The translations under genes and the position numbers were made by a program. The notes under the pieces were generated by a model. That model ran no database searches. It saw nothing but the letters and a program-made list of their open reading frames with translations, and was not told where the DNA came from. 64,000 nucleotides of DNA from Riptortus pedestris (lineage: Eukaryota; Arthropoda; Insecta; Hemiptera; Alydidae): positions 38,616,001 to 38,680,000 of the forward strand of contig CM032231.1 of the NCBI GenBank assembly GCA_019009955.1, read 5' to 3'. Shown here in pieces: positions 24,080-34,508 of this stretch (position 1 is the first letter of the stretch; every line of letters starts with the position of its first letter).

Positions 24080-25043
24080 TTGGGTTGTAACACATGAAGT
24101 GTCCGATTTTTTAAACCCTAATCTTTATAAAGGATTAAAACGTTGTGTGTTGATTCCAAGCAAAATATTTACCATCTATAATAAACATTTGTTAATCCTC
24201 TAGTCGCAAGCTATGTTTGTTTTTGTCCCAAATAGGCTTACATATTTTAGTTTAATATCAATCGGGAACATGGAAACACGCGATTTCCGGATAATTTTCT
24301 TTTACGAGTATAAACTTGGTCATTCCGCGGCCCAGTCAGCAAGGAATATTAATCATGCGTTTGGCGAAGGAAGTGCTAATGAAAGAACTATTCGTCGTTG
24401 GTTTTCAACATTTTCTTCAGGAGATACGACTTTAGAAAATCAGCTCCGTGGACGACCTCACTCATCAGTGGAGGACGAAGATCTTAAAAAAGCTGTTGAA
24501 GAAAACCCTCATAAAACAGTCAGAGAACTTGCGTCAGAGCTAGGCACAAGTCCACCAAAGGGCAAAACAATTGATTCCACATTATACTGCCAAGAAATTG
24601 AGCAAATGCATCAAAATTTGATCAAGCAACAGCCGGCATTGGTAAACAGGAAAGGACCGATTCTGCTTCATGACAACGCCCGACCACATATTTCAATACA
24701 GACAGTGAACAAATTAAAGGAGTTGGGCTATGAAGTCCTACCACACCCCCCATATTCCCCTGATCTATTTCCTGCAGACTACCACTTTTTTCGGAGTTTG
24801 GACAACTTTTTGCGAGGAAAATGTTTTACAGATGATTTAGACATTAAAAATGCATTTTCTGAATTTCTTTCAACACGTGACACTAACTTTTTCAAAAGTG
24901 GGATAGAAAACTTGGTAAGTCGTTGGCAGAAGTGTATTGTAAATGATGGTAAATACTTTGAATGAATAACATCTCAGATTCGATCTCAAGTTTTCATTTT
25001 TTTCCTGATTCTACAAACGGTCATTTCATATGTTACAACCCAA
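24080..25043 (+). mobile_element. mariner (cecropia-like), central deletion, intact ends
   Basis: The inverted ends TTGGGTTGTAACACATGAAG and its complement (ATGTTACAACCCAA) are flanked by TA at 24078-24079 and 25044-25045. The element is 964 bp, against about 1.3 kb for complete ones. Removing it restores a continuous family A sequence (GAAATATCTCCG), which proves insertion into that repeat. Confidence 0.92.
24270..24965 (+). pseudogene. mariner transposase with in-frame internal deletion
   Basis: From METRDFRIIFFYEYKLGHSA the frame runs open to TGA at 24963-24965, about 231 residues against about 345 normally. The N-terminal helix-turn-helix DNA-binding half (ERTIRRWFSTFSSGDTTLEN; RGRPHSSVED) is present. 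The sequence then jumps from ASELGTSPP to KGKTIDSTLYCQEIEQMHQN, losing about 100 residues that hold the first catalytic Asp. The second (HDNARPH) and third (YSPDLFPADYHFF) catalytic positions remain. The ending ISRW/VSRWQKC...GKYFE resembles the cecropia group. It should bind DNA at best and cannot catalyse transposition. Confidence 0.9.
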
Positions 25044-26194
25044 TATCTCCGGTATTATAGGTTGGATAAAAAAAATGTATAGAACCACTCTTATTGCAAA
25101 TTAAATGGAATATCAATATTTTTATATACATTTATTGTCTATCTTGAATATTAACCGAGATATTTGCATTTTTCAGTTTTCCGCCTTCAGCAAACCCCCA
25201 CTTCTACTCATGTCTCACAAACAATACTCTGTTATATAATACACCACTTTATTTGAAGCTTAAATACCTAATATTGCTTATCATGGCACCTTTATTATAC
25301 TAGATACATGCAGATATGTTTTGTTGATCCCACCTTGTAAGATCTTGTACTACTAAAATTTGAGTGATTGGGATAAAATGATTCTGATTCATTATAAATT
25401 ACAGTATTAGATATAGTAAATAGTTGTCAATAAAATGAAAATGTTATATTCTGATATATTTCAGTAATTCTTTTTCTTTCCGGTAAGATGTTGGCAGACC
25501 GGTTTGTTAACATTTTAGACGCTTCCCGTTAGGAGGGGAAAGATTTCATTTTGTTCAGTGTTCAGTGATGTCAGTTTGTAGATTGATCTATTGTTAAACT
25601 TGACGAGGGAAATATGCTTAGTTTAAGCAGACCCTGCCTTTTATGACTTTTATAAATTGTTTAAAATGATGTTTGAACATGCACATTTTTTTGTGAAACC
25701 CGTCGTCATCATTTCCAACAAAAGTTATGGACAAAACTTCCATCAACTAAAGACTAGGCTCCCGATGACTAAGGTAAGTAATGAACCTATCAGTTTAATT
25801 AGAAAATAAGCTTCCTTTCCTACTAGAAATTGAACTTGATTATGATCTAGTGTGTGTAAGAATAAATGTATCCAATGCTAGTGAAGATTATAGTATGGGA
25901 GGCTCACTTGGACCCGACTAACGAATAAAATACAATTTCAAATCAAGTATGATTGACTTAATGGTACTTACTAAAAAGGGCTGGGCGTTTCATCCTATCA
26001 ATCTTGGCAACGCAATCAGAAATATATGACCTTTGGCAAGAACATATTGAGATCAATACAATGATTCTGCTATTGCTGGTGAAGAAGCTCCATAGGAAAT
26101 ATCGAATAATCTAAATATAGATGATTGAAACTGTCCCCTCCCCTTTTTAATGGAGGGATTCAACCACGCTGTTTGGAGTTTGTAAAATGAAAAT

Positions 26195-26830
26195 GTCCGT
26201 CACAAAGGAGCTGCATAAAGTAAACAGATTTCCCTCGTGCGCCACGTATTTGCATTTGTTTGTTTATTATTATTTACGTCCACTTTATGCAACTATGGCT
26301 AATCGGGACGGGTTATCTACAAGTTACCACCCTTTTCTAGCCAGGGTGGGCCCATGGAGTTTATTTAATGAGTCCGTCACTAAATAAATTTCTACTGTCG
26401 GAATCGGGATCTACGGGAGTCGAACCCACCATTCTAGGCCTACCACGCGAGATTAAGACTAACGCCCTAACTCACACGGCCAACCTGAGCCCCATATTTC
26501 CATTTATCTCATAAAGTAAAAGTTCAATGAAAACAATATTTGGCATTTAGTCTTCAAGTAAAGTGCTTCATGATAAAACAGCTTATTGTTAATGTGTCAT
26601 GAGTAGGAGTGGGGCTTTACTGAAGGCTGAAAACTAAAAAATGCAAATAACGCGGTTAATAATCAAGGTAACGAAAAAACGCAAAGAGCAATATTTATAG
26701 GAAATTTAATTTGCAATATGATTTGTTCATACTCTTTTAAGATCCGAGGTATAATATGGAGATATTTGAAATTTTTGTAAATACCTCCTCTAACCCCCCC
26801 CCTACTAGTCCAATTTCAGCCATTAATTTA
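26195..26830 (+). mobile_element. family A repeat, interrupted by a SINE
   Basis: The conserved 5' end TCCGTCACAAAGGAGCTGCA starts at 26195. A SINE occupies 26262-26493. Family A resumes with TCTCATAAAGTAAAAGTTC, GAGTAGGAGTGGGGCTTTAC, CGGTTAATAATCAAGGTAAC and the C-rich block. Near 26830 the orientation flips. Confidence 0.7.
26262..26493 (-). repeat. tRNA-derived SINE, copy 2
   Basis: In reverse it reads GGGGCTCAGGTTGGCCGTGT, GTTAGGGCGTTAGTCTTAAT, a B box GGGTTCGACTCCCG, the body ACCCTGGCTAGAAAAGGGTG and a tail rich in AAT. Its head is the least decayed of the copies and looks most like a leucine-type (type II) tRNA. Confidence 0.8.
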
Positions 26831-27065
26831 TTATAGGAGATACATGAAAATTTGTTATTCCCCGTCTTAAGATACTGCAATACTAAAATTTGATTGATTG
26901 GGATAAAACTTATTTTGATTCATTATTACTCAGTACTAGATATAGTAGTTTTCAATAAAATTAATATGTTATATTCTGATATATTTCAGTAATTGTTTTT
27001 CTTTCCGGTGCAAAGTTGGCAGACCCGATTGTTTACTTTTCAGCAGCTGCCCGTCGGTAGGAGAA
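26831..27065 (-). mobile_element. family A fragment, reverse orientation
   Basis: It carries TACTAAAATTTGATTGATTG, ACTCAGTACTAGATATAGTA and TTTTTCTTTCCGGTG, the complement of the 5' third of family A. As at 23.9 kb, it follows a forward copy directly, giving a second fold-back. Confidence 0.6.
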
Positions 27066-27167
27066 AAATTTCTTATTACCATTTGTATTTATTCACTTAA
27101 CATTCACGACATTCGTAACGATCACACAAAAATTGCGACCCGCTAGTGTTAACACACACAGACAATG

Positions 27168-27245
27168 TCGATGGTATTGTGCACACATGTGGTAAGTGCA
27201 AGTTTTTGTAGTAGCACTTACCACATGTGTGCACAATACCATCGA
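27168..27245. repeat. perfect 32-bp inverted repeat (hairpin)
   Basis: The arms 27168-27199 and 27214-27245 are exact reverse complements (TCGATGGTATTGTGCACACA... against ...TGTGTGCACAATACCATCGA) with a 14-base loop. A transcript of either strand would form a 78-base stem-loop. Nothing in the repeats around it explains this hairpin. Confidence 0.9.
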
Positions 27246-28202
27246 TGTATTTATGCAGCCCCTGTATGGCTGGAGTTTTTGTTCTATCGTTACCTAACTC
27301 GTGTGTGTGCATACATATAGAGCAATCGTAAGGGTGCCGTAGATTTAGCTTAATGTAGGTTTATTTATTAGTTAATGAAATCGTACTCATGACGCGATTT
27401 TCGAAAAATGTCTTCAAATGTCCATCGATCCTACTCAGGAAATGAGGTCCGTTCTAAGTTATATATCTGTTAATGCTCTAGCGGTCGAATTTTTTTTATC
27501 GTTACCAAACTCGATATTTAAACGTTTTATGCAAAAAGACAGATCAAGTTCGTTAATGGCTAAAATCGGACGAGTGGGGGGGGGGGATTTTCGAAATATC
27601 TCCGTTACCATACGTCGAATCAAAACATTGTATAGAACCAATCTTATTGCAAATTAAATTTACAATAAATGTTGTTCTATGCATTTATTCTCTATCTTGA
27701 ATATTAACCGAGATATTTGCATTTTTATTAATTGTACGACGAAATGAGATCGGCTAATTTCGGGTCTAGTCGTGAGTTTCCTTCAAAAGATAGTTGGAGT
27801 CTGGTGATATTTCTCTATTGCAGGGGTCTCCAAACTTTTCAGCCTTAGGGTAGAACCGCACTGCAGGAGGGTTGCTGGTAGATACCCGCCTGGCGACTAT
27901 CCAGCTATTTACAAACATGAGTAACACGTAGGTAGCCGCAGTGAAGCCCCCACTACCTGCAACCATCCTAGCTACCCGCCAAGCGTCTATACACCCATAT
28001 CTGTCGTGTTTGATAATCCATCCAGGCAGCCTGGCCAAAATGGAAGGTAGCCCCTCAATTTGGCCACGAAAGTCGTGCCCAGCACTCATCCTTGTCAAAT
28101 TCTACCGATGTTTCAGGCTTTTCAATGGAACAACAATTAGATTCGTACGGTGGAACTATAAATCAACAGGAAGATAATTTTTTTCATAATATGTTTTAAT
28201 TT

Positions 28203-28324
28203 TTAGCAGATTTCCCTTAAGGGAAATCAGCTATTGAGGTCGTACTCATGACGCGAGTTTCGAAAAATTTCTTCAAATGTCCATCGATCCTACCCAGGAG
28301 ATGACGAAAATGAGGTCCGTTCAA

Positions 28325-28330
<6 letters not shown>
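28203..28330 (-). mobile_element. family A 3' end inside hAT
   Basis: In reverse it reads CCTCATTTTCGTCATCTCC, GGTAGGATCGATGGACATTT, CATGAGTACGACCTCAATAG, then the perfect palindrome TTTCCCTTAAGGGAAA (28211-28226) and TCTGCTAA. It begins at a long (TA)n tract, the position of the internal microsatellite in full copies. Confidence 0.75.
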
Positions 28331-28398
<68 letters not shown>

Positions 28399-28410
28399 AT
28401 ATATATATAA
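28330..28410. repeat. (TA)n microsatellite
   Basis: More than 35 TA units with one CTA interruption. The tyrosine-isoleucine ORF across it is an artefact. Confidence 0.95.
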
Positions 28411-29160
28411 AATTGTAACCTCTGTCTGTACATTGATTTTTTTCGCGAAATTTCACGATAACTTTTCGTTTCACATGTCATAGACACCATAACTGCATTT
28501 TGTTTCTTTGGTGTCTGTTTGTTTGTTTGTTTGTTTGTTTGTTTGTTTATTTGTTTGTTTGTTTGTTACCTTTTCACGCATAAACTACTGAACCGAATTT
28601 TATGAAACTTGGTATGCATATTACTACTAGCCCAACTTAGACTTTAGGCTATATTAATATTCTCTAAGACAAACAGGAGTGGGGGTTATAAGGGAGGCCT
28701 GAAATTAAAAATAGCGATATTTCGTTTCCTATTGCTTTTTCAGCAAATATGCACATAACAAAAGTTGTTTATTTTGTAATTTAAAGTAACTTTTGTTATA
28801 TGCACTTTTGCCGTATACGGAAGTATAAATGCGTAATACGCTAAAAACTATAGAATGACTCAACCGAACTAAATTATTTACACTTGCCGTATGAAGTAGA
28901 GTTATACACTAAAAACTATAGCGGGAGTCCACAATTTTATTTGGCACAAAAGAATCAACCGAACTAAATAAAACTCGGTACGTGTATTAGGACTAATGCC
29001 TTCATTATAACAAGCCATACCAATATTTCTAGGGACGGGCAGGAGTGGGGGTTGTAAAGGAGGTCTGAAATAAAAGCGGTATTTCGTTTTCTATTGGGTT
29101 TTCTGCAAATAAGCACATGCCAAAAGTTGTTTATTTTGTTAGTTAGAGAAATTTTCTCAA
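28411..29160 (+). mobile_element. Helitron-like repeat (family B), copy 2
   Basis: After the (TA)n tract come CTGAACCGAATTTTATGAAA and two monomers with the cores near 28675-28740 and 29040-29095 (AGGAGTGGGGGTTATAAGGG and AGGAGTGGGGGTTGTAAAGG), each followed by AAAAGTTGTTTATTTTG. The spacing of about 365 bp shows an internal tandem duplication. Confidence 0.6.
28515..28567 (+). repeat. (GTTT)n microsatellite
   Basis: About 13 GTTT units with one ATTT variant sit inside the 5' part of a family B element. Confidence 0.95.
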
Positions 29161-29221
29161 CAATTCTTTTTAATATGAACTATCAATTTTATTTTTAATG
29201 ATTATGTGTATTTATCATGTT

Positions 29222-29252
29222 TTAGCAGATTTCCCTTAAGGGAAATCAGCTA
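29222..29252 (-). repeat. isolated family A terminal palindrome
   Basis: TTAGCAGATTTCCCTTAAGG and GAAATCAGCTA, identical to the family A 3' terminus but without its adjacent blocks. The palindrome core is 29230-29245. Confidence 0.7.
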
Positions 29253-29299
29253 TTTTAATTATTTGTAATTAAAAACGACCAATATTTAACTGTTTGTTT

Positions 29300-29604
29300 A
29301 AATCCAACTTACCTCACAGTGATCACAAGACGTTCTTCTGCTGATATAGCTACTCTGAAGTTCGTTGCAATTTGTCCTCAGTCAATTTCAAAAGTAAGTC
29401 GAATACCTCAACTGACATCCTTAAATACGAATAGAATTTTTCCGGGTGTTGTCGTAATTTTTTGTATACTCTCACGAATTCCCCGTTCTGTTGCCGCCTC
29501 AAATTGTAAGGTTGCACCCACTGTTTTCTTATTACAATATCTGCCCCTATAATTCCCGAATACGAACTTAGCAAAATTTTTTTCACAACTTGAGAGAGAG
29601 GCAT
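29300..29604 (-). pseudogene. PIF/Harbinger transposase N-terminal exon fragment
   Basis: The minus strand reads RKQWVQPYNLRRQQNGEFVR, then KKLRQHPEKFYSYLRMSVEV and FDLLLKLTEDKLQRT. This is the N-terminal region of a Harbinger-type transposase, where the family has an HPLNxKRxxxGEFxxL and YFRMS...FDxLL pattern. One base later the frame shifts and continues FRVAISAEERLVITVR to a perfect donor GTAAGT (complement near 29310). The catalytic domain is absent. A one-base shift and missing 3' exons make it a pseudogene, carried inside the hAT element. Confidence 0.7.
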
Positions 29605-30423
29605 GATTCTTACTCGGCAGTCAGTTGGATAGTTGCTTCATTTCACTGCGTCCAGGATGCATCTACCCTTCACCATCCACCCTCCAAGCAACCATCTACC
29701 ATCCTCCAGTGCGGTTCTACCCTTAGGGCCATACTTATTACTCCAGTAAGTTCTGAGGGCCAAAACCATATTATCATTGTTGGCGGTGGTAAAAAGTGAA
29801 ATAGTCCACTGATGAAAAAAAAAGTAGTTAGCCCATGACCATATCAATGTAGATGTCATATTAATAATTATTCAACATAAAATTAGAATACTTCAGTAAA
29901 CTAAATTTAATTTGCTATAAAAAATATGCTCTCTATAAGGAGTTTTCACAAGTATACTAGCTCTCCGCAGGCCGGACAAAATCTGTCCGCGGGCCGCAGT
30001 TTGGAGACCCCTGCTCTATTGTAAAACTTCACGTGGGAAATCTGCTTAGTTTACGCAGCCCCTGCGTGACGGACTTTTTTAGCCCGTGTTCGAGCGTCTC
30101 CTTCCTTCCCTCGGCCACAGCGACCGCTCGGTGGATCACTCTTAGGGTAAGTTATCTTTAGATTTTCTTCTTTTCTTTCTTACCTCCTCTCCTACTATCC
30201 TTATCCTCTCGTTTTATCCATATTACACATAGCTTGCTTTTCTCCTATCCTCACATCCCACCCTGTACTTCCAGTTGCCCCATAACCCTCAACCTTAGGT
30301 CTTTTACACCCATACCAGCTCACCTGATTGCTCACATTTGTCTTGCCATAATTGCTTAATTTGTCAAGGACAACTTGTCTTTTAAGTTGAGGTAGAAGTA
30401 GTACTGAGGCACATTTTGAGATA

Positions 30424-30480
30424 AATGGAAATACGTGACAAATCTGCTTAATTAACGCAGCACCTGCATGACGGGCTTTT
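30424..30480 (-). mobile_element. family A 5'-end fragment
   Basis: In reverse: CCCGTCATGCAGGTGCTGCG, TTAATTAAGCAGATTTGTCACG. Only the conserved 5' end can be recognised. Confidence 0.55.
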
Positions 30481-31111
30481 TTCGTCTTAGCGGAAGGAAC
30501 CGCAAAATAAAATTAAAAATTACACCCTCCTTGGTGTAAACTTATAGTTTGTTGTTAGAAATTGGCAAAATGATATATTAATGGCCCTAGAATTATTTTT
30601 TCATAAATTTCCATTTCATACATGGTAAAGATATAATTCTGCTTACCTAGGTAAACGTAACTTTGTGTCATTTAGGAAAACCAAATTGACAATTAATCAC
30701 CTTTTCCACTAGTCTGCTTAAAAGTTATAGTTTTTATTTTTTGATCAGTGCCTGATTTTGCTTTGTTGACATGTGAGACAGGAGTTAGTAACAGTTTTTT
30801 CAGCTTTTTGTTGTGCAGCTTGTTTATGTTGTTGTAAGGGTAGTTGACACACAGACAACAGGACACTCATTTACTCAATACGCAACTCTACTATACACGA
30901 GCCGCTCACAGAAAACATTAGACAAAATATTCTGTAAATTGTATATTTAAATCTACACAAACACATAGACTGGATAAAAGGCCATTCAGGAAATATTGGA
31001 AACCAACAAGCTGGCTTGTGAATCCTCTATTTTTATTAGTTACTCTCTACTATTAGTCCCCTCTAGAATAGCTCATATTCCTTATTCACCCTCGATTATT
31101 ATTTATTAGAT

Positions 31112-31215
31112 GACCCAAAAGGGAAATCACATAGCTATTGAGCTGTACTCAAGAAAATATTTTCAAAACAATTCTTCAAAAGATCATTGATCTTACCTAT
31201 GAGATAAAATATTTA
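31112..31215 (-). mobile_element. family A 3'-end fragment, decayed
   Basis: In reverse it keeps TAGGTAAGATCAATGATC, GAGTACAGCTCAATAGCTAT and a damaged palindrome (GATTTCCCTTTTGGG). Confidence 0.5.
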
Positions 31216-34200
31216 TGTTTGATATTGATTTTGGAACAGTGCTATGAAGCAATTTAACTACTTTGCCAAGAAATATTAGAACAGTCATTTTAAAATAATA
31301 TTGAAGGGAATAATCATTAATTGGAAATCCACTACACTGTTGCATATCAGGGGTGATTATCAAACTGGTTCATAGAGCAATCCACATAACACTTTAATGT
31401 CATGATTAATTTCACCTTAGGACTTTAGTCAAAATATAGAATAAAGGGAATGTCAGCTCGATTTGGATGAAGAGTAAACTTTGAGGTACAATTAGAAGAA
31501 CAACACCTCTGGGTTGTTAACCCACAAACAAATTTTACCATCAAATTTGTAATTTCACACCCGCAACACCTTCAACAGTCAACCAGAGAGGAGGACCTCC
31601 AAGGACAGGCATGGCGACGGGATCATGCATACTGGCTGGGCTAATCCTTTAATTAATAGTTATTCAGCTGAAAACAAAAATTAAAAAGGCAAGAGCTCCC
31701 TCATTTAATGTTTTCAGCAGGTATCCTTTACCACCCTTGCACTCTTCCCAGACCGCCCAGGCTCAAAATGTTAACAGAGCCACTTTATAGGCAAATTCCT
31801 CAAGAGTGTATCTTTTATTCCCTATGATACATTTTTACTACAGTTCTTTACTGATACACTATTAAGTTCAACTAATGAAACCTTTCTTTTATAAAACGAT
31901 ATGTAAATTAACACACTTACTGTTTGGTTCTCTGTTAGCCTTGTTCTTAAGCATGTCTATAACTTGAAATAACCACGCATCGAATTCACCAAACTAAACG
32001 TTTATTTTTCACATATGTTCCTACCTTTATAATTTAACATAACCCAACACTTACCAGCAACCGAACATATCAGTATTCATTGTATTCCATAGTTATAAGA
32101 ATTTAAGACTATCATGAAAGAAGGACTGAAGGTAATGCCTCAGTTTTTGACAATGTAACAAAAGTAATTAAAACACACACAAATAAAACTTTATTCTCTG
32201 AAGTAAGAGACATAAAGAATACAGGAGAATAACGACACAAAAATACCAAGTTTATATTTCATTCTCTTTCTCTCTCTTTTTGTTCATTTATCATAAATTT
32301 ATATTTTAATTCAGGATTTTAAAAATAATTTTGATAGCTATTTTTATGAATGGTTCAGGTAAATTACAGGTTCTATATAATCTATGAACAAAATTATTCT
32401 TGATAGATTTATAGAAATTTACAATGAGTGAAAAGACATATTTACAAAGAGACAGGCTATGAATAGCTGAAGGCACAGGTTTAAGTATAATATGATATGC
32501 CGCACACTAATAGTAGACATATTCTTACACCATCAATTAAAAAAAAAAAAAAGGAGAAAACTTGTGAAACTTCTCTCATATGTAGGTATTAATATTACAA
32601 TCTACGTTGAATAACTTATGATAAACACTGTTCAATGATACAACACAGTATAATCTAAAGTTGATCGATTAACACTGCCAATGAATATATCCTTATTTAT
32701 TACTATATACAAGAGTTGTTTTTTTCTCTTCTAAACTATACACATAATACATATATCTACAGCAACACAGCTGTCTCATAAATATACAAACCCTGCATTC
32801 TTTACAATATTCTTTCTTCTCTGTCAACTTTTCCTCCATTTCATTTCAGTAAAACATTACAGTCTATATCCTAATTTTCACACATGTTGTCAAGGAAGCA
32901 TTACACAAATGTCTCGTAAAGCCCTCACACATTTTTGATTTTGTGTCACTCCTTTAGGGGACATTAATAGCACCTATAAACAGTGTAATGTGAAAATAAT
33001 AATATTCAGGTTTTCTTTCTAGACACATACCTTATGAAATAAAATCTATTTTAAATTTGTTACAGCATATATCATTAAATAAATTACTGTAACAACAGAT
33101 TATATACATGATCAAAATAACCAAGAAATAAATTTAGTTAAGGTAAGTATTCTATAGTGTACATAACCCATCTTTATAATACCTGTTGCAACATTATTAA
33201 TTTTTAAAATATGTTTAAATTGATTCCTGAGGGCATATACATATTTTATTTAAATTTCCAAATATACGTATATAGTGTTAAGAACTATTAAATACCTCAT
33301 TTTCATGGTCAACCACAGAATTTCTCAAGGTGTCAATACAAGAGTCATATGATCATTATACCTTAATAAAGGACATTCAACAAATGCATTAAATATTATT
33401 TATAGTGCTTCATTATTTCTGACATGTGTAAAGATTAGACATTTACAGTGTCAAATAATTATCATTCAATTAGCTCAACAAACTGTTTTTATACAATGTA
33501 TCCTTACCAACCATTCTTTATTACAATCAATATCACATATTAATAAATCAAAGAACATAATCTATTATATTTTAGTCACACGACTAGATATGTTTGCTTA
33601 TAAGGGTATACAAACGTAGTTTATGGAAAGATACACAAAAAAGTCATAAACATTTAACTAACCATTATCTCTAAACATTTAGTGTTCACATAGAGACATT
33701 TATAGTGTTCTTTACATAGTTTGATTAACATAGTAATGAGCTAAACTTTTAGGATATCTCCTGTGCTGTTAAGATAAATTTTATGAAAATTTGGCTTGTT
33801 CTTTCAACCATTGACGGACTTCCTACTAATGTAAGCTCTTTAAACTGAAATATTGAGATAACAAAATAAGAACTTTACGTTAAAAAAATAACATCAAGAT
33901 CTTTCTTATAAAAAGTCTTTTCATGTTTGTGTTTACATCTAATTCATGCATTATATACATCGATTAGTGTGTTTACTTAACTCACATATAAACAGTTAGA
34001 CTGCATGACATTAATGTTTACACAACCCTTTTTCAATCAAGTAGTTCCACTCTCAGTTGTCAAAAGTGATATCAAGCTCGAACTTCATATTTACACATTA
34101 TCTCATGGAGAATACACAAGATGAGACACAAGTAATAAGAGTGTAATTTGATTCCAAAACTAACGATAAATTGGAAAATATTGTTTTATTATGCCCAATT

Positions 34201-34349
34201 AGTGGTTTTGAAGGAGCAGAGACTTATAATCTGTGATGCTACAATTCTTGTGTCCCTTCTACAGTACTCTGAGTAAGAGATGTGTGAATGAAGTTATTAC
34301 AAAATTTACAATATCACACATTGGACTGAGTTATGTGCATGACCTGGCA
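31216..34349. other. intergenic sequence and probable 3' UTR of receptor gene
   Basis: AT-rich. The right part should hold the 3' UTR of the minus-strand receptor gene; several AATAAA complements occur, for example TTTATT near 32190. No gene is recognised between 31.2 and 34.3 kb. Confidence 0.5.
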
Positions 34350-34508
34350 CTATGGTTTTAACCTCTTAAAGCCTACACCATCCTGACCAAGCTTCAGTTC
34401 TTCGTAGATTGAAGGTGCTACTTCTGTTGAAGTTGGAACTTGAAGCTGCTCCTGTTTCCAACCGCTCTGCTGGCTGTTTCCACTTCCACTTCCACTCCCA
34501 TCGTTTGA
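34350..34508 (-). CDS. receptor exon 21 (last): cytoplasmic tail
   Basis: SNDGSGSGSGNSQQSGWKQE and IYEELKLGQDGVGFKRLKP with TAG at 34350-34352. A Gly-Ser stretch and a conserved-looking tyrosine (IYEELK) lie in the cytosolic tail. Acceptor ATAG. Confidence 0.88.
   Translation of the reverse strand, partial: SNDGSGSGSGNSQQSGWKQEQLQVPTSTEVAPSIYEELKLGQDGVGFKRLKP

Larger units (their letters stand above)
23985..25520 (-). mobile_element. family A repeat, inverted partner, interrupted by mariner
   Basis: In reverse orientation it carries GATCAAGTTCATTAACAAC, the G-rich block, GAAAATTCGAAATAT, then (after the mariner) CTATCTTGAATATTAACCG, the AAACCCCCACTTCTACTCAT block and TTTTTCTTTCCGGTAAGATG. 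It mirrors the blocks of the copy at 23094-23940, so the pair forms a large imperfect palindrome around the microsatellite. Confidence 0.7.
27821..30013. mobile_element. 2.2-kb hAT-type element with 8-bp target duplication
   Basis: It starts CAGGGGTCTCCAAACTTTTC and ends GCCGCAGTTTGGAGACCCCTG, a hAT-style inverted repeat. The flanks are the identical octamer CTCTATTG at 27813-27820 and 30014-30021. Removing it with one octamer rejoins a family A repeat. The interior has no hAT transposase that I can see. It contains a family A 3' end, a family B Helitron-like copy and a Harbinger transposase piece, so this is a non-autonomous carrier or a badly invaded element. Confidence 0.9.
27384..30073 (-). 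mobile_element. family A repeat, nearly complete, split by hAT
   Basis: In reverse it runs from TCCGTCACGCAGGGGCTGCG (complement of about 30054-30073) and AAGCAGATTTCCCACGTGAA to the hAT site. Left of the hAT it continues through CTCGGTTAATATTCAAGATA, the G-rich/C-rich block, AAATATCGAGTTTGG and CGCTAGAGC..., ending at CGCGTCATGAGTACG near 27384. Only the last 30 bases or so with the palindrome are absent. Confidence 0.8.

Noticed and set aside
26400..26493. Possible tRNA gene on the minus strand
   Set aside because: A and B boxes are present but the sequence does not close an acceptor stem and is part of the repeated SINE.
27766..28098. 110-codon minus-strand ORF with balanced composition
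   Set aside because: It crosses the hAT terminal repeat and the family A junction at 27820, so it cannot be one conserved protein. The inner part may be transposon debris but no family could be named.
28277..28483. ORF rich in alternating Tyr and Ile
   Set aside because: It is a translation of the (TA)n microsatellite inside a repeat.
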